Of a stretch of DNA of 64,000 nucleotides, positions 48,657 to 60,578 are shown piece by piece. The translations under genes and the position numbers were made by a program. Source of the DNA: Davidsoniella eucalypti. Lineage: Eukaryota > Ascomycota > Sordariomycetes > Microascales > Ceratocystidaceae. The notes under the pieces are model-generated. The model ran no database searches. It saw only the letters and a program-made list of their open reading frames with translations, and was not told where the DNA came from. Location: contig RMBW01000097.1 in the NCBI GenBank assembly GCA_004009845.1, positions 1-64,000 of the forward strand, in the 5' to 3' direction. The first letter of the stretch is position 1. Each line of letters opens with the position of its first letter.

Positions 48657-50853
48657 GGTATTATTCGGCGGCGTTGCGGGCGGAAACGTGCATACATTTC
48701 AGTCTGGGCACCCTTGTCCCTATTTTCAAAACGGTTCAGATCTAAACGGATCGGTGATTGGCCAAAATCTATTAATAAATAGGAATTTATCTATGACTTT
48801 GCTTACTAATAATAATTTTTTAAGTTTCAATTTTTTTTAACAAATAATTTTCTGAAGTTTTTAAAGTTTTTTCTTTTAAAAAAAAACTTTTTTTAGGAAT
48901 CAAAAAAATTAGAATTTTTTTACTTTCGAGGTTTTTCCACAAATAACTTTCTAAAGTTTTTTTTTTCTTGCAATTATTTTCACAAAATAATCTTTTGAAA
49001 TTTTAAATTCTTTTAGAAAATTCCTTTATTCAATTTATAGGGAGCAAAATATAATTCAATTTTGTTATAAATTTTATTTATTTATTAATCTTGTTTAACA
49101 ATAGAGCTATGACGATATCACTAAGAACGTGTTCGTGATATTTATAATTATAGATTATAATGTTTAGATCTACGGGGGAATTAGAAAGTTAATAATACTA
49201 ACGAAGTATTTCATACTTTTGTGTAAAGTAGTAATGTGTATTCAGAATTGGTTAAAGCTTTGAGGTGTTTTTTTACAAATATGTCGAGCATAAACGTGAC
49301 GTCTAGCTTCAGGGAGGAAACTAACTAGAATGCCTTTTTTGAGTATTTTTTTTTCACTGAGCAGCACATAATATATAAACTGTTCTTTAAAAGAACCGCA
49401 GCAGAACTGCTAGTATTTGGACACAAATAGGACTGCAATCAATTTACTGGATCAAACGCACTAGAAACGGCAAGTTATAAGTACACCAAGGGCAGGTCTA
49501 CATACTCATGAAGCATTAAGGGTAATGTACAAGAATTTGTATTAGTCAGATACAGCAAGATGTAGAAAATGTTACCAAATATGTCAAGTACTATCACAAT
49601 AAACACTCAAGGCGATGTAGAAGAATATCCTAATTAAATATAAGATTGAAGACTTGGTTTAAAATAACATACTGACGGTAATTCTCCACAAAATGCATAG
49701 ACATATTGATTAAATAAAGTAATTCGTACTCATAGTATACTATATATCATTAGGATTTCTACGATACAAAGCAGGTATCTAGGTACGATAGAGAAATAGA
49801 GTCAATTAAATTTAAAAGGATAGAGAGCCAAGCAAGGTAATATAACAAGCTGATTTAATATATTACCGGGCATTACAGCACAATTGGCAGGACAGACATT
49901 CACTTGCTATATCTATCTATATGATGATATTGAGTGCTATTGAAAAGGGAAATAAAATGAAAAGAATTCTAGAGAAAAACGACAGTATATATAAGTATTA
50001 CTATATATTTGAATTATGTTCTTTTGCCATAAGTAGAATGACAAGACTAATATGGAACTTCAAATTACAAACAACTTTAGGTACTTATACCATTAGAATA
50101 GCATGACATTGGGTGGTTGGGATTTAGAGTTTACATGATTGATAAAACAACAAGAGAAGTAGTCGCAACTGGCACAGTTGGTATTTTAAAACTTACATAG
50201 TAATCACTTTCTATGGTATTTGCAGGATATATTGATCACAAAATGATTCCCGATTTATAATAAGTTGAGATGGTCGGTAAAATATAAGAGCAAAGACCAA
50301 GTTTGTCGAGAAAATGCTCTATAAACATGTAAGAAGGACACTCATAGTAAAATCAGGAATGATCAATGACTTACTGTAAGTTTTGTAGTTCTAACGGAAT
50401 GTTGCATTTCAAGGGAAATGTAATAAGGTAAGACATAAAGATTGGGCAAGAATATAGTAAATGGTAAACTATCAAAGATTGTAGACCCCAAATACTAGCA
50501 ATAGTTTGTTAGAAAATGGTTAATAAATACTGGGTTGTGTTATTGAGTATCGAGAGAAAATTACATTGGCTAATTAACAGAGAAAGAGTTATGAATGAGT
50601 CACAACTGCAAGCTAGGCGATTGGGAAATGATTGTATAATCAGTCACTGAAGTATAGTTCTCTACATAGTACAAATGTTGACTATTAAGTACATCAAAGA
50701 AATGAATGTGTTGTCGGCAAGTAAGGTATGACTATTCATTGAGTGACTCCAGCTCAGTAAGTATATGAATGTCAACCCTGCTGTAGCTATATATGTTAGA
50801 TATAGCAAACGCAAGCTATGACTTGATGCACTTAGCAATAAAATAGCTTATAG

Positions 50854-51057
50854 TTGGTAAGTAATATATCATTGCTTGTTGTACCACAAGTTGTTAATAT
50901 TGGAGTGAATAAAGTCCATTATTATGATAAGTCAAGTGGTAAATTCATTAGTGCTGGTAGATTTCAACTATGTCAAGATATTCCAATATCATTGACCACT
51001 AAACATACCGAGTACACCAAGAAGAACTATGATGCACTAGCCATACTGTCTCTATAA
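50854..51057 (+). other. Small ORF kept in both copies of the TIR element
   Basis: 67 codons beginning MVSNISLLVV, translating identically at 57982-58185 in copy 2. I do not recognise it. The surrounding noncoding DNA is also nearly identical between copies, and the diverged copy 3 does not keep the frame visibly, so conservation is not evidence of coding. Confidence 0.2.
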
Positions 51058-51528
51058 TTTCAAGCTTCCAATACAAGTTATCAGCTACATATGAAGCAAG
51101 GGTGTTCTATGTATGGAGTTCGAGATCTATCCACTGTAGATCGGGCCATTATCACTCGACTAGATTCTAGAAATTACATGGTATTTCATCTGTTCAGACA
51201 ATAGAGAAATCTTATTGTCAGAAAGAATATAATCATCATGATTACCTGGATCACAATGTGGAGATGGTGGCGAGTTGAAGTGGAATCATAATTATCAACT
51301 ATAAAGAGAAATATGGGAAATATGGCAATCGAACTGTATCTTTTTTTTATGTCTCATGTTATTTGTATTGATATACCAAGTATCATATGACTAAAACTTG
51401 ATATCTTCTACATGTTATGTATAAATACTGTTGTTGTGGCGTGGAAGCTGAACTAATAAACGAAGATATGATTCTGGCATCAGCTATGAAAGACGATACC
51501 AAGGAGAAGAAGGTTGCTTTTTTCTACA

Positions 51529-51719
51529 GTCTATGAGACGATATACGAGGAGTTGCAATGAAAACTGGTCGTAAAAGGATGATTCGATTGAGACCGATGA
51601 AGGAGAAAGAGAAACTAAGACTAATAATCGGCGGGAATAGGTCCCTACTTATAGCCGATTCTAGTACTGACAAGGAATGCCTTGGCTAACCTTACTAGGC
51701 CTTAGTCTCTTACAGTCTA
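51529..51719 (-). mobile_element. Solo LTR of family C with GTCTA target duplication
   Basis: The LTR spans 51534-51714 (181 bp, minus orientation), with GTCTA at 51529-51533 and 51715-51719. Copy 2 has the empty site (CAGTCGATAGG near 58656), confirming insertion after the two copies separated. Confidence 0.94.
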
Positions 51720-53870
51720 TAGGACAATTACACAACATATTCTGTGAAATGATGACTGTCTTTGAAGTTTATCTAGCTATGAATGAAAATTCCCAACTTT
51801 GTACAACCCGAGTCTAGTTACAGTTGTCTACAATTGCCTAAGTCTTGAATGCCATATCCATGAGCTAAAGTCTTTCATGCAAAGGATGCAGTAATAACAA
51901 CGATTACAAAGGTTTGCGAATGGCAAAAAAGTTATATAATGCATGCTGTCAATGCTATCTGTCAACTGCTTGCCTCGGCGATAGTAGAGAGCAAGACCGA
52001 AATACTTATTTACCCTTTTCACATGGAAATCTGTAGATATATAACTCAAGTTGAACCTCATATAGACTAAGCGTTAGTCCTTCTCGTATGTTTTTAGTAA
52101 CGTTAAGTATTTTGTTTCAGTGATAATTGACGACTTACGTTTCATTGCAAGTGTCTAGAGACTATATAGACATTTTTTGAGCTTAACACGTATGTTCATC
52201 AGTTGTTGTTGTGTGGTTGTAGTTCACCTTAGAGCTCTATAAATATTGTTTATTTCGCTTGTATATAGCTGCTCTATATGCCGGTATCACACATTATTGA
52301 AAGACAATACGGGAGAAAATCAGAGCACATATATAATGATAGATATAGTGATTGGGAATTGAGTTGCTCTTGGAACTAATATATTACTGTAGTTGTATAT
52401 ACAATCGTCTTCTCTTGACTCCTCAGTTAAAACAATAATATGGCCACCTTTATATAGAATACTATGCTACCTTGTATTGATGAATTTGCAAAGGTATTTA
52501 ACAGTGTGGCTTGAATCATAGAAGTTCGAAATTTTCGTTGTGCATTTGATACAATATTGATGCTGTAATGTATACCCACAATATTAGTATCATTATGTAT
52601 CATAACCTTTCAGGTTCTACCAACTGCAAAAATGTCCACCTTGAACATTAAGAGGCACTATAGAATAATATGACTTGTATTCACTACACTAGTAGTCATA
52701 GCTAGCTATATACCCTACTATAAAATAATGTATATGGCCAGGTTTCTAGCAACTCTATGTTCTACTTAGTGATATCAGAAGGCCTCACTTTTATTATCGA
52801 CACAATTTTGACACCAGACAGTGAAGTGAGTATGTGACAAATATTTCGATCACTTGCCAAACTCTGCAATGATAATATCAAAATACTTGATACACTTGAT
52901 GTTCCTAAATCAACTTCTATTTGATCGTAAGCCACCTCTAAACTCAAAGATAGGTTGACTTCTCTCAATCTCTCATCCTTCAATTTTAGTTATAAACAAC
53001 CCACGGCTTGAGAAAATGTTCCTTAGGTCATTTGATCATGATGATTTATAAACCGGGCAAACTAAAGAGACACTCCTGCCACAGAACAAATGAACAAACT
53101 ACAGAATCATTACGTATTGGTAATCAAATGACAAAGGGGCCATCTTGTCACAGCTAACCAAAAGATCTCCTAATATCGGTAATAACAGTTCAGCTTGTTT
53201 TAGCTCTTAGCTTTTGATCCTTTCTCTTCTAACATTTCTACATCTTTGTTGTAGGTGTACTAGCCTTGCACATCACGTGACTTACCTCCACTCTATATAA
53301 TAACACCTCCATAACATTTCCTTCATAGACCCCATTTAATAAATCACCCTTTACATATTATCTCCACAACAATCTTGCCTTATCTGACTAATACAAATTC
53401 TTGTATTACCCTTAGTGCTTTATTAGTACTATTTGAGTCTAAATATTAGCAGTACTGCTGTTGTTCTTTTGATAAGTACAGTTCCTAAATTATGTGCTAC
53501 TTGGTGAAAAGAAACAGAAAAGGCAAGCTAGTTAGTTTCCACTCCCTAGAACTAATACATGTTTCTACTCAAGACATCTTTGTCGAACACTTCAAATTTG
53601 TAACCAATTCCTAGTAAAAATTACCACTTTATAGGAATAAAAGTATTAAATACTTACAGTTAGTATTGTTTTTTTTCCATCTAAAACTTTAAATTTGCAA
53701 TTATATACAAATATAAGTATCACAACCACATTCTTAGTAAGCGAAATCATAGAAAAGTTACCATTTCTACATCAACTTTAGCCAATGACGCATTTAGATA
53801 AGCTTAAATTGAGTTGAATATAAATGGCCTCCGCCCTCTTATTAGCTATCAACTGCCGCCGAATAATACC

Positions 53871-55289
53871 ACCTGGTTCTCCAAGGGCCATTAGGGTCTC
53901 TCGATGTGTAACGATCCACTAAGGTCAGATCCACATAAAGACGTAAAATTATAAATTAAAAAATTAAAGCAAAAAATTAAATACAAAACAGATACAAAAA
54001 ATCCACAAAAAGAACTCCCTGGAGCTACTATTCAGTGAGCCTCCAGGAGACTGGCAATCATGGCAGGTTTTGAAAAATGGAAACGGGAAATACTAGTTAT
54101 TGACAGAAATAGTTAATCATATGTCTAATTAGGCATTCGGACATTGTGAAGTGCTATGTGTCACTCTTTCTACAAATCCCATAACATGACTTAAACAAAG
54201 TGGCGATGTTAGGGTTTGACTAACAACCCTGTGTCTTTCCTCCCATTTTATTATGACCCAGCTCTTGAATAATCTCTAAACTAGTTGTATGTAAAATCTT
54301 CATCTTCTTCTCGATATATGATTTGGCTTTAATCTATAAAGTTTAATTTGTCTCTGGGCTAGGTACCTTTCTCATCGTGAAATTAAGAGCCAAAAAACCC
54401 AAAAAGATACCAATGCAAAACACTACTTGCCTTTTCCGAACGCCTCAATCTCTCTGGGTTTTTATACATTTTTCGGACTGTTTGTCTCCTTCTTGAACAA
54501 CCATTTCTAATTTGTATCTATGTCAAAAGTGTATGTCTCAATCTGGAAGTCGCTAAGTGATGAAAATGATAGTCTAAAAGAGGATTGTTGGCCTTGTTAG
54601 ACATAAATATGGCCATCATATCTTTTACGGTTTTAAAGATAGCATTCATTTACATGATCAACAGAGAGCAAAACCATACAAACAGAGAGTTCTACAATGC
54701 TATAAAATATGTGAAATTGGGGGTCAAGAGTCGAGCCATATTTAATTGTAACTAAAAGTCAGAAACTCACCTAAGTCTTAAATCGTACCTCGATATTTTG
54801 CCATAATGGACAAATATAGTTAAATTGCCTCAAATGTTGAAAAACAAGACACTTTTGAACCGTTCTGTGGTGGCATAGCCATAACTAGTACTGGCTAATA
54901 TAGTTAGTTTCAAGGTGAAAACACAATCAATTCATGTTTCTTTTCAGTCTTAACACCATCCTATTAAGAAGAGTTGCAATTTGATGGAAGGGCATGATTA
55001 TAAAGAGGGGGAAGAGGCAACTATAGATAGGCTACAATTTGGTTTTGTCACTTCTGATATTGACTTGTGTCTTCATACCCTAAAATATTATTGGATCGCC
55101 ATAGATAAATCAAGGTAGGAGCCAGAAAATCTAAGAGTAATCGTAGCAAAAGAAACCAAAAGTAGACATGGCTAAGCAGATGATCAGCAAATCATCGACG
55201 CACTGTCTTGTCACTCTAGAGATATCCTAAGTTGACAAAACAGAGAGTATTATAACGTCATGGGGAAAGAGCCAGGATGGGTATCCTCT
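53871..55289 (+). other. AT-rich sequence between the two TIR elements
   Basis: No gene recognised. A lysine/asparagine-like A-rich patch near 53955-54010 is followed by an inverted repeat CTCCCTGGAG/CCTCCAGGAG near 54013-54052. It may be decayed host intergenic DNA. Confidence 0.4.
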
Positions 55290-55764
55290 TTAGTTAGAAA
55301 CACCACCAGACTCGTAGTAATAAGCAGTGAGAGTAATGGTAGAAGAAGAAGTGGAGCTAATGCTGAAGGCCAACTGTGGGAAAATACCGTCAGAGACGTC
55401 ACTGCCAAGTAGGGTGTACTCCAAAAGGGCCGACCTCATAAGTAGCAGTCTCGCTTACCAGAGTAGAGTCCTTGGCGTTGGTAGCCAGAGTCTAGGTATT
55501 GTAGCATAGGGCTCGTAGACCTCGACAGCAAAGACCAGGTCCTGGTTATAGAAGGTCTGGCCAACATGGCTGGCATAGTTCTCAGAGCCAAGAGTTGAGT
55601 TAGCTAGAAGAATGACATTGGGGTGAGCATAATGTGAATGTGGGTGGCACGAGAAGTGTAGTGACCAGGGAAGATAGACTTGAAGTTGGCAACAAGACAT
55701 TGGGGACTGGCTTGTAAGTGTCGACATCGATGACCTAATAGTCCATAAGCAAATCAACACCCTA
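55290..55764 (-). pseudogene. Intradiol ring-cleavage dioxygenase-like pseudogene (C-terminal half)
   Basis: On the minus strand, broken frames encode VIDVDTYKPVPN, then IFPGHYTSRATHIHIML, NYASHVGQTFYNQDLVF, YEPYAT, and a C terminus VSDGIFPQLAFSIS ... YYYESGGVSN-stop (TAA at 55290-55292). This order and the FPGHYxxRxTHIH signature, whose His residues belong to the iron site, match fungal secreted intradiol dioxygenase-like proteins as I know them. An in-frame TAG follows LLMDY, at least two frameshifts occur, and about 100 bp seem deleted after PVPN. The N-terminal half is cut off by copy 2 of the TIR element. Confidence 0.78.
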
Positions 55765-58700
55765 GGTATTATTCGGCGGCGTTGCGGGCGGAAACGTGCA
55801 TACATTTCAGTCTGGGCACCCTTGTCCCTATTTTCAAAACGGTTCAGATCTAAACGGATCGGTGATTGGCCAAAATCTATTAATAAATAAGAATTTATCT
55901 ATGACTTTGCTTACTAATAAAAAAAAATTAAGTTTCAATTTTTTTAGTTTCAATTATTTTTTAACAAATAATTTTCTGAAGTTTTTAAAGTTTTTTCTTT
56001 TAAAAAAAAACTTTTTTTAGGAATCAAAAAAAATAGTTTTTTTTTACTTTCGAGGTTTTTCCACAAATAACTTTCTAAAGGTTTTTTTTTCTTACAATTA
56101 TTTTCACAAAATAATCTTTTGAAAATTTTAAATTCTTTTAGAAAATCCCTTTATTCAATTTATAGGGAGCAAAATATAATTCAATTTTGCTATCAATTTT
56201 ATTTATTTATTAATCTTGTTTAACAATAGAGCTATGACGATATCACTAAGAACGTGTTCGTGATATTTATAATTATAGATTATAATGTTTAGATCTACGG
56301 GGGAATTAGAAAGTTAATAATACTAACGAAGTATTTCATACTTTTGTGTAAAGTAGTAATGTGTATTCAGAATTCGTTAAAGCTTTGAGGTGTTTTTTTT
56401 ACAAATATGTCGAGCATAAACGTGACGTCTAGCTTCAGGGAGGAAACTAACTAGCATGCCGTTTTTGAGTATTTTTTTTTCACTAAGCAGCACATAATAT
56501 ATGAACGGTTATTTAAAAGAACCGCAGCAGAACTGCTAGTATTTGGACACAAATAGGACTGCAATCAATTTACTGGATCAAACGCACTAGAAACGGCAAG
56601 TTATAAGTACACCAAGGGCAGGTCTACATACTCATTAAGCATTAAGGGTAAAGTACAAGAATTTGTATTAGTCAGATACAGCAAGATGTAGAAAATGTTA
56701 CCAAATATGTCAAGTACTATCACAATAAACACTCAAGGCGATGTAGAAGAATATCCTAATTAAATATAAGATTGAAGACTTGGTTTTAAAAATAACATAC
56801 TGACGGTAATTCTCCACAAAATTCATAGACATGTTGATTAAATAAAGTAATTCGTACTCATAGTATACTATATATCATTAGGATTTCTACTATACAAAGC
56901 AGGTATCTAGGTACGATAGAGAAATAGAGCCAATTAAATTTAAAAGGATAGAGAGCCAAGCAAGGTAATATAACAAGCTGATTTAATATATTACCGGGCA
57001 TTACAGCACAATTGGCAGGACAGACACCCACTTGCTATATCTATCTATATGATGATATTGAGTGCTATTGAAAAGGGAAATAAAATGAAAAGAATTCTAG
57101 AGAAAAACGACAGTATATATAAGTATTACTATATATTTGAATTATGTTCTTTCGCTGTAAGTAGAATGACAAGACTAATATGGAACTTCAAATTACAAAC
57201 AACTTTAGGTACTTATACCATTAGAATAGCATGACATTGGGTGCTTGGGATTTAGAGTTTACATGATTGATAAAACAACAAGAGAAGTAGTCGCAACTGG
57301 CACAGTTGGTATTTTAAAACCTACATAGTAATCACTTTCTATGGTATTTGCAGGATATATTGATCACAAAATGATTCCCGATTTATAATAAGTTGAGATG
57401 GTCGGCAAAACATAAGAGCAAAGACCAAGTTTGTCGAGAAAATGCTCTATAAACATGTAAGAAGGACACTCGTAGTAAAATCAGGAATGATCAATGACTT
57501 ACTGTAAGTTTTGTAGTTCTAACGGAATGTTGCATTTCAAGGGAAATGTAATAAGGTAAGACATAAAGATTGGGCAAGAATATAGTAAATGGTAAACTAT
57601 CAAAGATTGTAGACCCCAAATACTAGCAATAGTTTGTTAGAAAATGGTTAATAAATACTGGGTTGTGTTATTGAGTATCGAGAGAAAATTACATTGGCTA
57701 ATTAACAGAGAAAGAGTTATGAATGAGTCACAACTGCAAGCTAGGCGATTGGGAAATGATTGTATAATCAGTCACTGAAGTATAGTTCTCTACATAGTAC
57801 AAATGTTGACTATTAAGTACATCAAAGAAATGAATGTGTTGTCGGCAAGTAAGGTATGACTATTCATTGAGTGACTCCAGCTCAGTAAGTATATGAATGT
57901 CAACCCTGCTGTAGCTATATATGTTAGATATAACAAACGCAAGCTATGACTTGATGCACTTAGCAATAAAATAGCTTATAGTTGGTAAGTAATATATCAT
58001 TGCTTGTTGTACCACAAGTTGTTAATATTGGAGTGAATAAAGTCCATTATTATGATAAGTCAAGTGGTAAATTCATTAGTGCTGGTAGATTTCAACTATG
58101 TCAAGATATTCCAATATCATTGACCACTAAACATACCGAGTACACCAAGAAGAACTATGATGCACTAGCCATACTGTCTCTATAATTTCAAGCTTCCAAT
58201 ACAAGTTATCAGCTACATATGAAGCAAGGGTGTTCTATGTATGGAGTTCGAGATCTATCCACTGTAGATCGGGCCATTATCACTCGACTAGATTCTAGAA
58301 ATTACATGGTATTTCATCTGTTCAGACAATAGAGAAATCTTATTGTCAGAAAGAATATAATCATCATGATTACCTGGATCACAATGTGGAGATGGTGGCG
58401 AGTTGAAGTGGAATCATAATTATCAACTATAAAGAGAAATATGGGAAATATGGCAATCGAACTGTATCTTTTTTTTATGTCTCATGTTATTTGTATTGAT
58501 ATACCAAGTATCATATGACTAAAACTTGATATCTTCTACATGTTATGTATAAATACTGTTGTTGTGGCGTGGAAGCTGAACTAATAAACGAAGATATGAT
58601 TCTGGCATCAACTATGAAAGACGATACCAAGGAGAAGAAGGTTGCTTTTTTCTACAGTCGATAGGACAATTACACAACATATTCTGTGAAATGATGACTG

Positions 58701-60199
58701 TCTTTGAAGTTTATCTAGCTATGAATGAAAATTCCCAACTTTGTAAGCAGTTTCAACCCGAGTCTAGGTACAGTTGTCTACAATTGCCTAAGTCTTGAAT
58801 GCCATATCCATGAGCTAAAGTCTTTGATGCAAAGGATACAGTAATAACAACGATTACAAAGGTTTTCGAATGGCAAAAAAGTTATATAATGCATGCTGTC
58901 AATGCTATCTGTCAACTGCTTGCCTCGGGGATAGTAGAGAGCAAGACCGAAATACTTATTTACCTTTTTCACATGGAAATCTGTAGATATATAACTCAAG
59001 TTGAACCTCATATAGACTAAGCGTTAGTGTTATGAAATAACACTCGCAGACTCTCCGCATGAGGCTTAGGGTTGATACACAGCCTCACCTTTCGACTCCG
59101 GTGGCAACAATTCCTGCATTGAGGCTAGACTTGATACACAGCCAACACAGCATTGCCTCGAACTTCTGTCCGTAGACCAGATCCTTCTGTTTTCTTCCTC
59201 TCTCGGTTTAACATAAATATCTTGCTTGTTTCTTCCTTTCCTGTTCTCTTCTTTCCTTTCCCCTCCAAGCTTACAACTCTCTGTGTACCTGACCTCCTAG
59301 TGCAACCTCCTCTTCTTGTTCCTGTTCTTGTTCTTATCTTTGCTCCTGCTCCTGTCCTGATCTAGTTCCACTTTACTTAATTTATTATTCTGTTTATTTC
59401 TGATATCCTGAAAACACCAAAATCATCATCGCGTGACTACTCGCCTAGTGATCACTTGTTCCCCTTTGAACTCCTGCCTGCCCGTCCATTACAGTTAGTC
59501 TTTCTCGTATGTTTTTAGTAACGTTAAGTATTTTGTTTCAGTGATAATTGACGACTTACGTTTCATTGCAAGTGTCTAGAGACTATATAGACATTTGTTG
59601 AGCTTAACACGTATGTTCATCAGTTGTTGTTGTGTGGCTGTAGTTCACCTTAGAGCTCTATAAATATTGTTTATTTCGCTTGTATATAGCTGCTCTATAT
59701 GCCGGTATCACACATTATTGAAAGACAATACTGGAGAACATCAGAGCACATATATAATGATAGATAGAGTGATTAGGAATTGAGTTGATCTTGGAATTAA
59801 CATATCACTGTAGTTGTATATACAATCCTCTTCTCTTGACTCCTCAGTTAAAACAATAATATGGCCACCTTTATATAGAATACTATGCTACCTTGTATTG
59901 ATGAATTTGCAAAGGTATATAACAGTGTGGCTTGAATCATAGAAGTTCGAAAGTTTCGTTTTGCATTTGATACAATATTGATGCTGTAATGTATACCAAC
60001 AATATTAGTATCATTATGTATCAGAACCTTTCAGGCTATACCAATTGCAATAATGTTGCCTTGAACATTAAGAGACACTATAGAGTAATACGACTTGTAT
60101 TCACTATGCCAGTAGTCATAGCTAGCTACATACCCTACTATAAAATAATGTATATGGCTAGGTTTTTAGTAACTACGTTTTACTTGGTGATATCAGAAG
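55765..60199 (+). mobile_element. Long-TIR AT-rich element, copy 2, cut by A4
   Basis: Begins with the same GGTATTATTCGGCGGC tip and follows copy 1 closely, with scattered substitutions and small indels, to a point equivalent to copy 1 at about 52773, where A4 is inserted after GATATCAGAAG. It lacks the solo C LTR of copy 1 and carries LTR D2 instead. Its right arm lies beyond the window. Confidence 0.75.
59023..59498 (+). mobile_element. Solo LTR D2 with GTTAG target duplication
   Basis: 59028-59493, 466 bp, TGTTATGAAA ... CATTACA, with GTTAG at 59023-59027 and 59494-59498. Copy 1 has the empty site (GCGTTAGTCC near 52071). It lacks the 110-bp tandem duplication of D1 and has a shorter pyrimidine tract. 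The first bases form a palindrome, GTTATGAAATAAC. Confidence 0.92.
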
Positions 60200-60378
60200 T
60201 GTCAGGGGCTAAGGCCCAGTTGGTATTTGGCTAAGTAAGATACTTAGCCAGATAAACGGTTATAAATAGGGGCCTATTCCCGCCGTATTCCAACAGATAT
60301 TAGTCTTTCTCCTTCATCGGTATCAATCGAAGTCTTTACTCTAGATTGCTTGCCATTGCCTCTTCCTAGTTCGTGTCA
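60200..60378 (+). repeat. 5' LTR of A4
   Basis: 179 bp, TGTCAGGGGC ... TTCGTGTCA. The complementary site TGATACCGAT follows at 60382-60391. Confidence 0.94.
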
Positions 60379-60399
60379 TTTTGATACCGATCTACCATC

Positions 60400-60545
60400 G
60401 TTCTCGTTCTTCGCACCCTACTGTGCACCTTGTTCTCTCACGCTATTCGTGACCATCACTCTACTCGCACCCTACTGTGCACTCCATTCTCTCACGCTAT
60501 TCGTGACCATCGTTCTCGCACCCTACTGTGCCCTCACTTCGCCAT
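60400..60545 (+). repeat. Leader tandem repeats of A4
   Basis: Same array as A3: repeated CACCCTACTGTGC and CTCTCACGCTATTCGTGACC blocks in units of about 60 bp, ending before the gag ATG at 60579. Confidence 0.78.
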
Positions 60546-60578
60546 CTCACTGACTAACGCGTCCACCTTACTTGCACC

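Larger units (their letters stand above)
48657..53870 (+). mobile_element. Large AT-rich element with long imperfect terminal inverted repeats, copy 1
   Basis: About 5.2 kb (including a solo LTR). It begins GGTATTATTCGGCGGC (48657) and ends with the exact inverse (to 53870). Beyond the 16-bp tips, the left arm (to about 49567) and right arm (from about 53385) align as a long, gapped inverted repeat. No transposase domain was recognised; ORFs are short. Flanks (ACCTA left, ACCTG right) could be a 5-bp target duplication with one change, but this is uncertain. Orientation is arbitrary. Probably a nonautonomous or decayed DNA transposon. Confidence 0.7.

Noticed and set aside
52762..52983. Minus-strand 73-codon frame in the TIR element as a possible transposase exon
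   Set aside because: No motif recognised, and neighbouring frames contain many stops.
55796..56020. Open frame at the left end of TIR copy 2 beginning MHTFQSGHPC
   Set aside because: Runs into Lys/Phe/Asn low-complexity from A/T homopolymers, and the same region of copy 1 has a different reading.
59153..59365. Open frame inside solo LTR D2, with a partner in D1
   Set aside because: Lies in a pyrimidine-rich LTR segment; Pro/Leu/Val-rich translation with no start or domain support.
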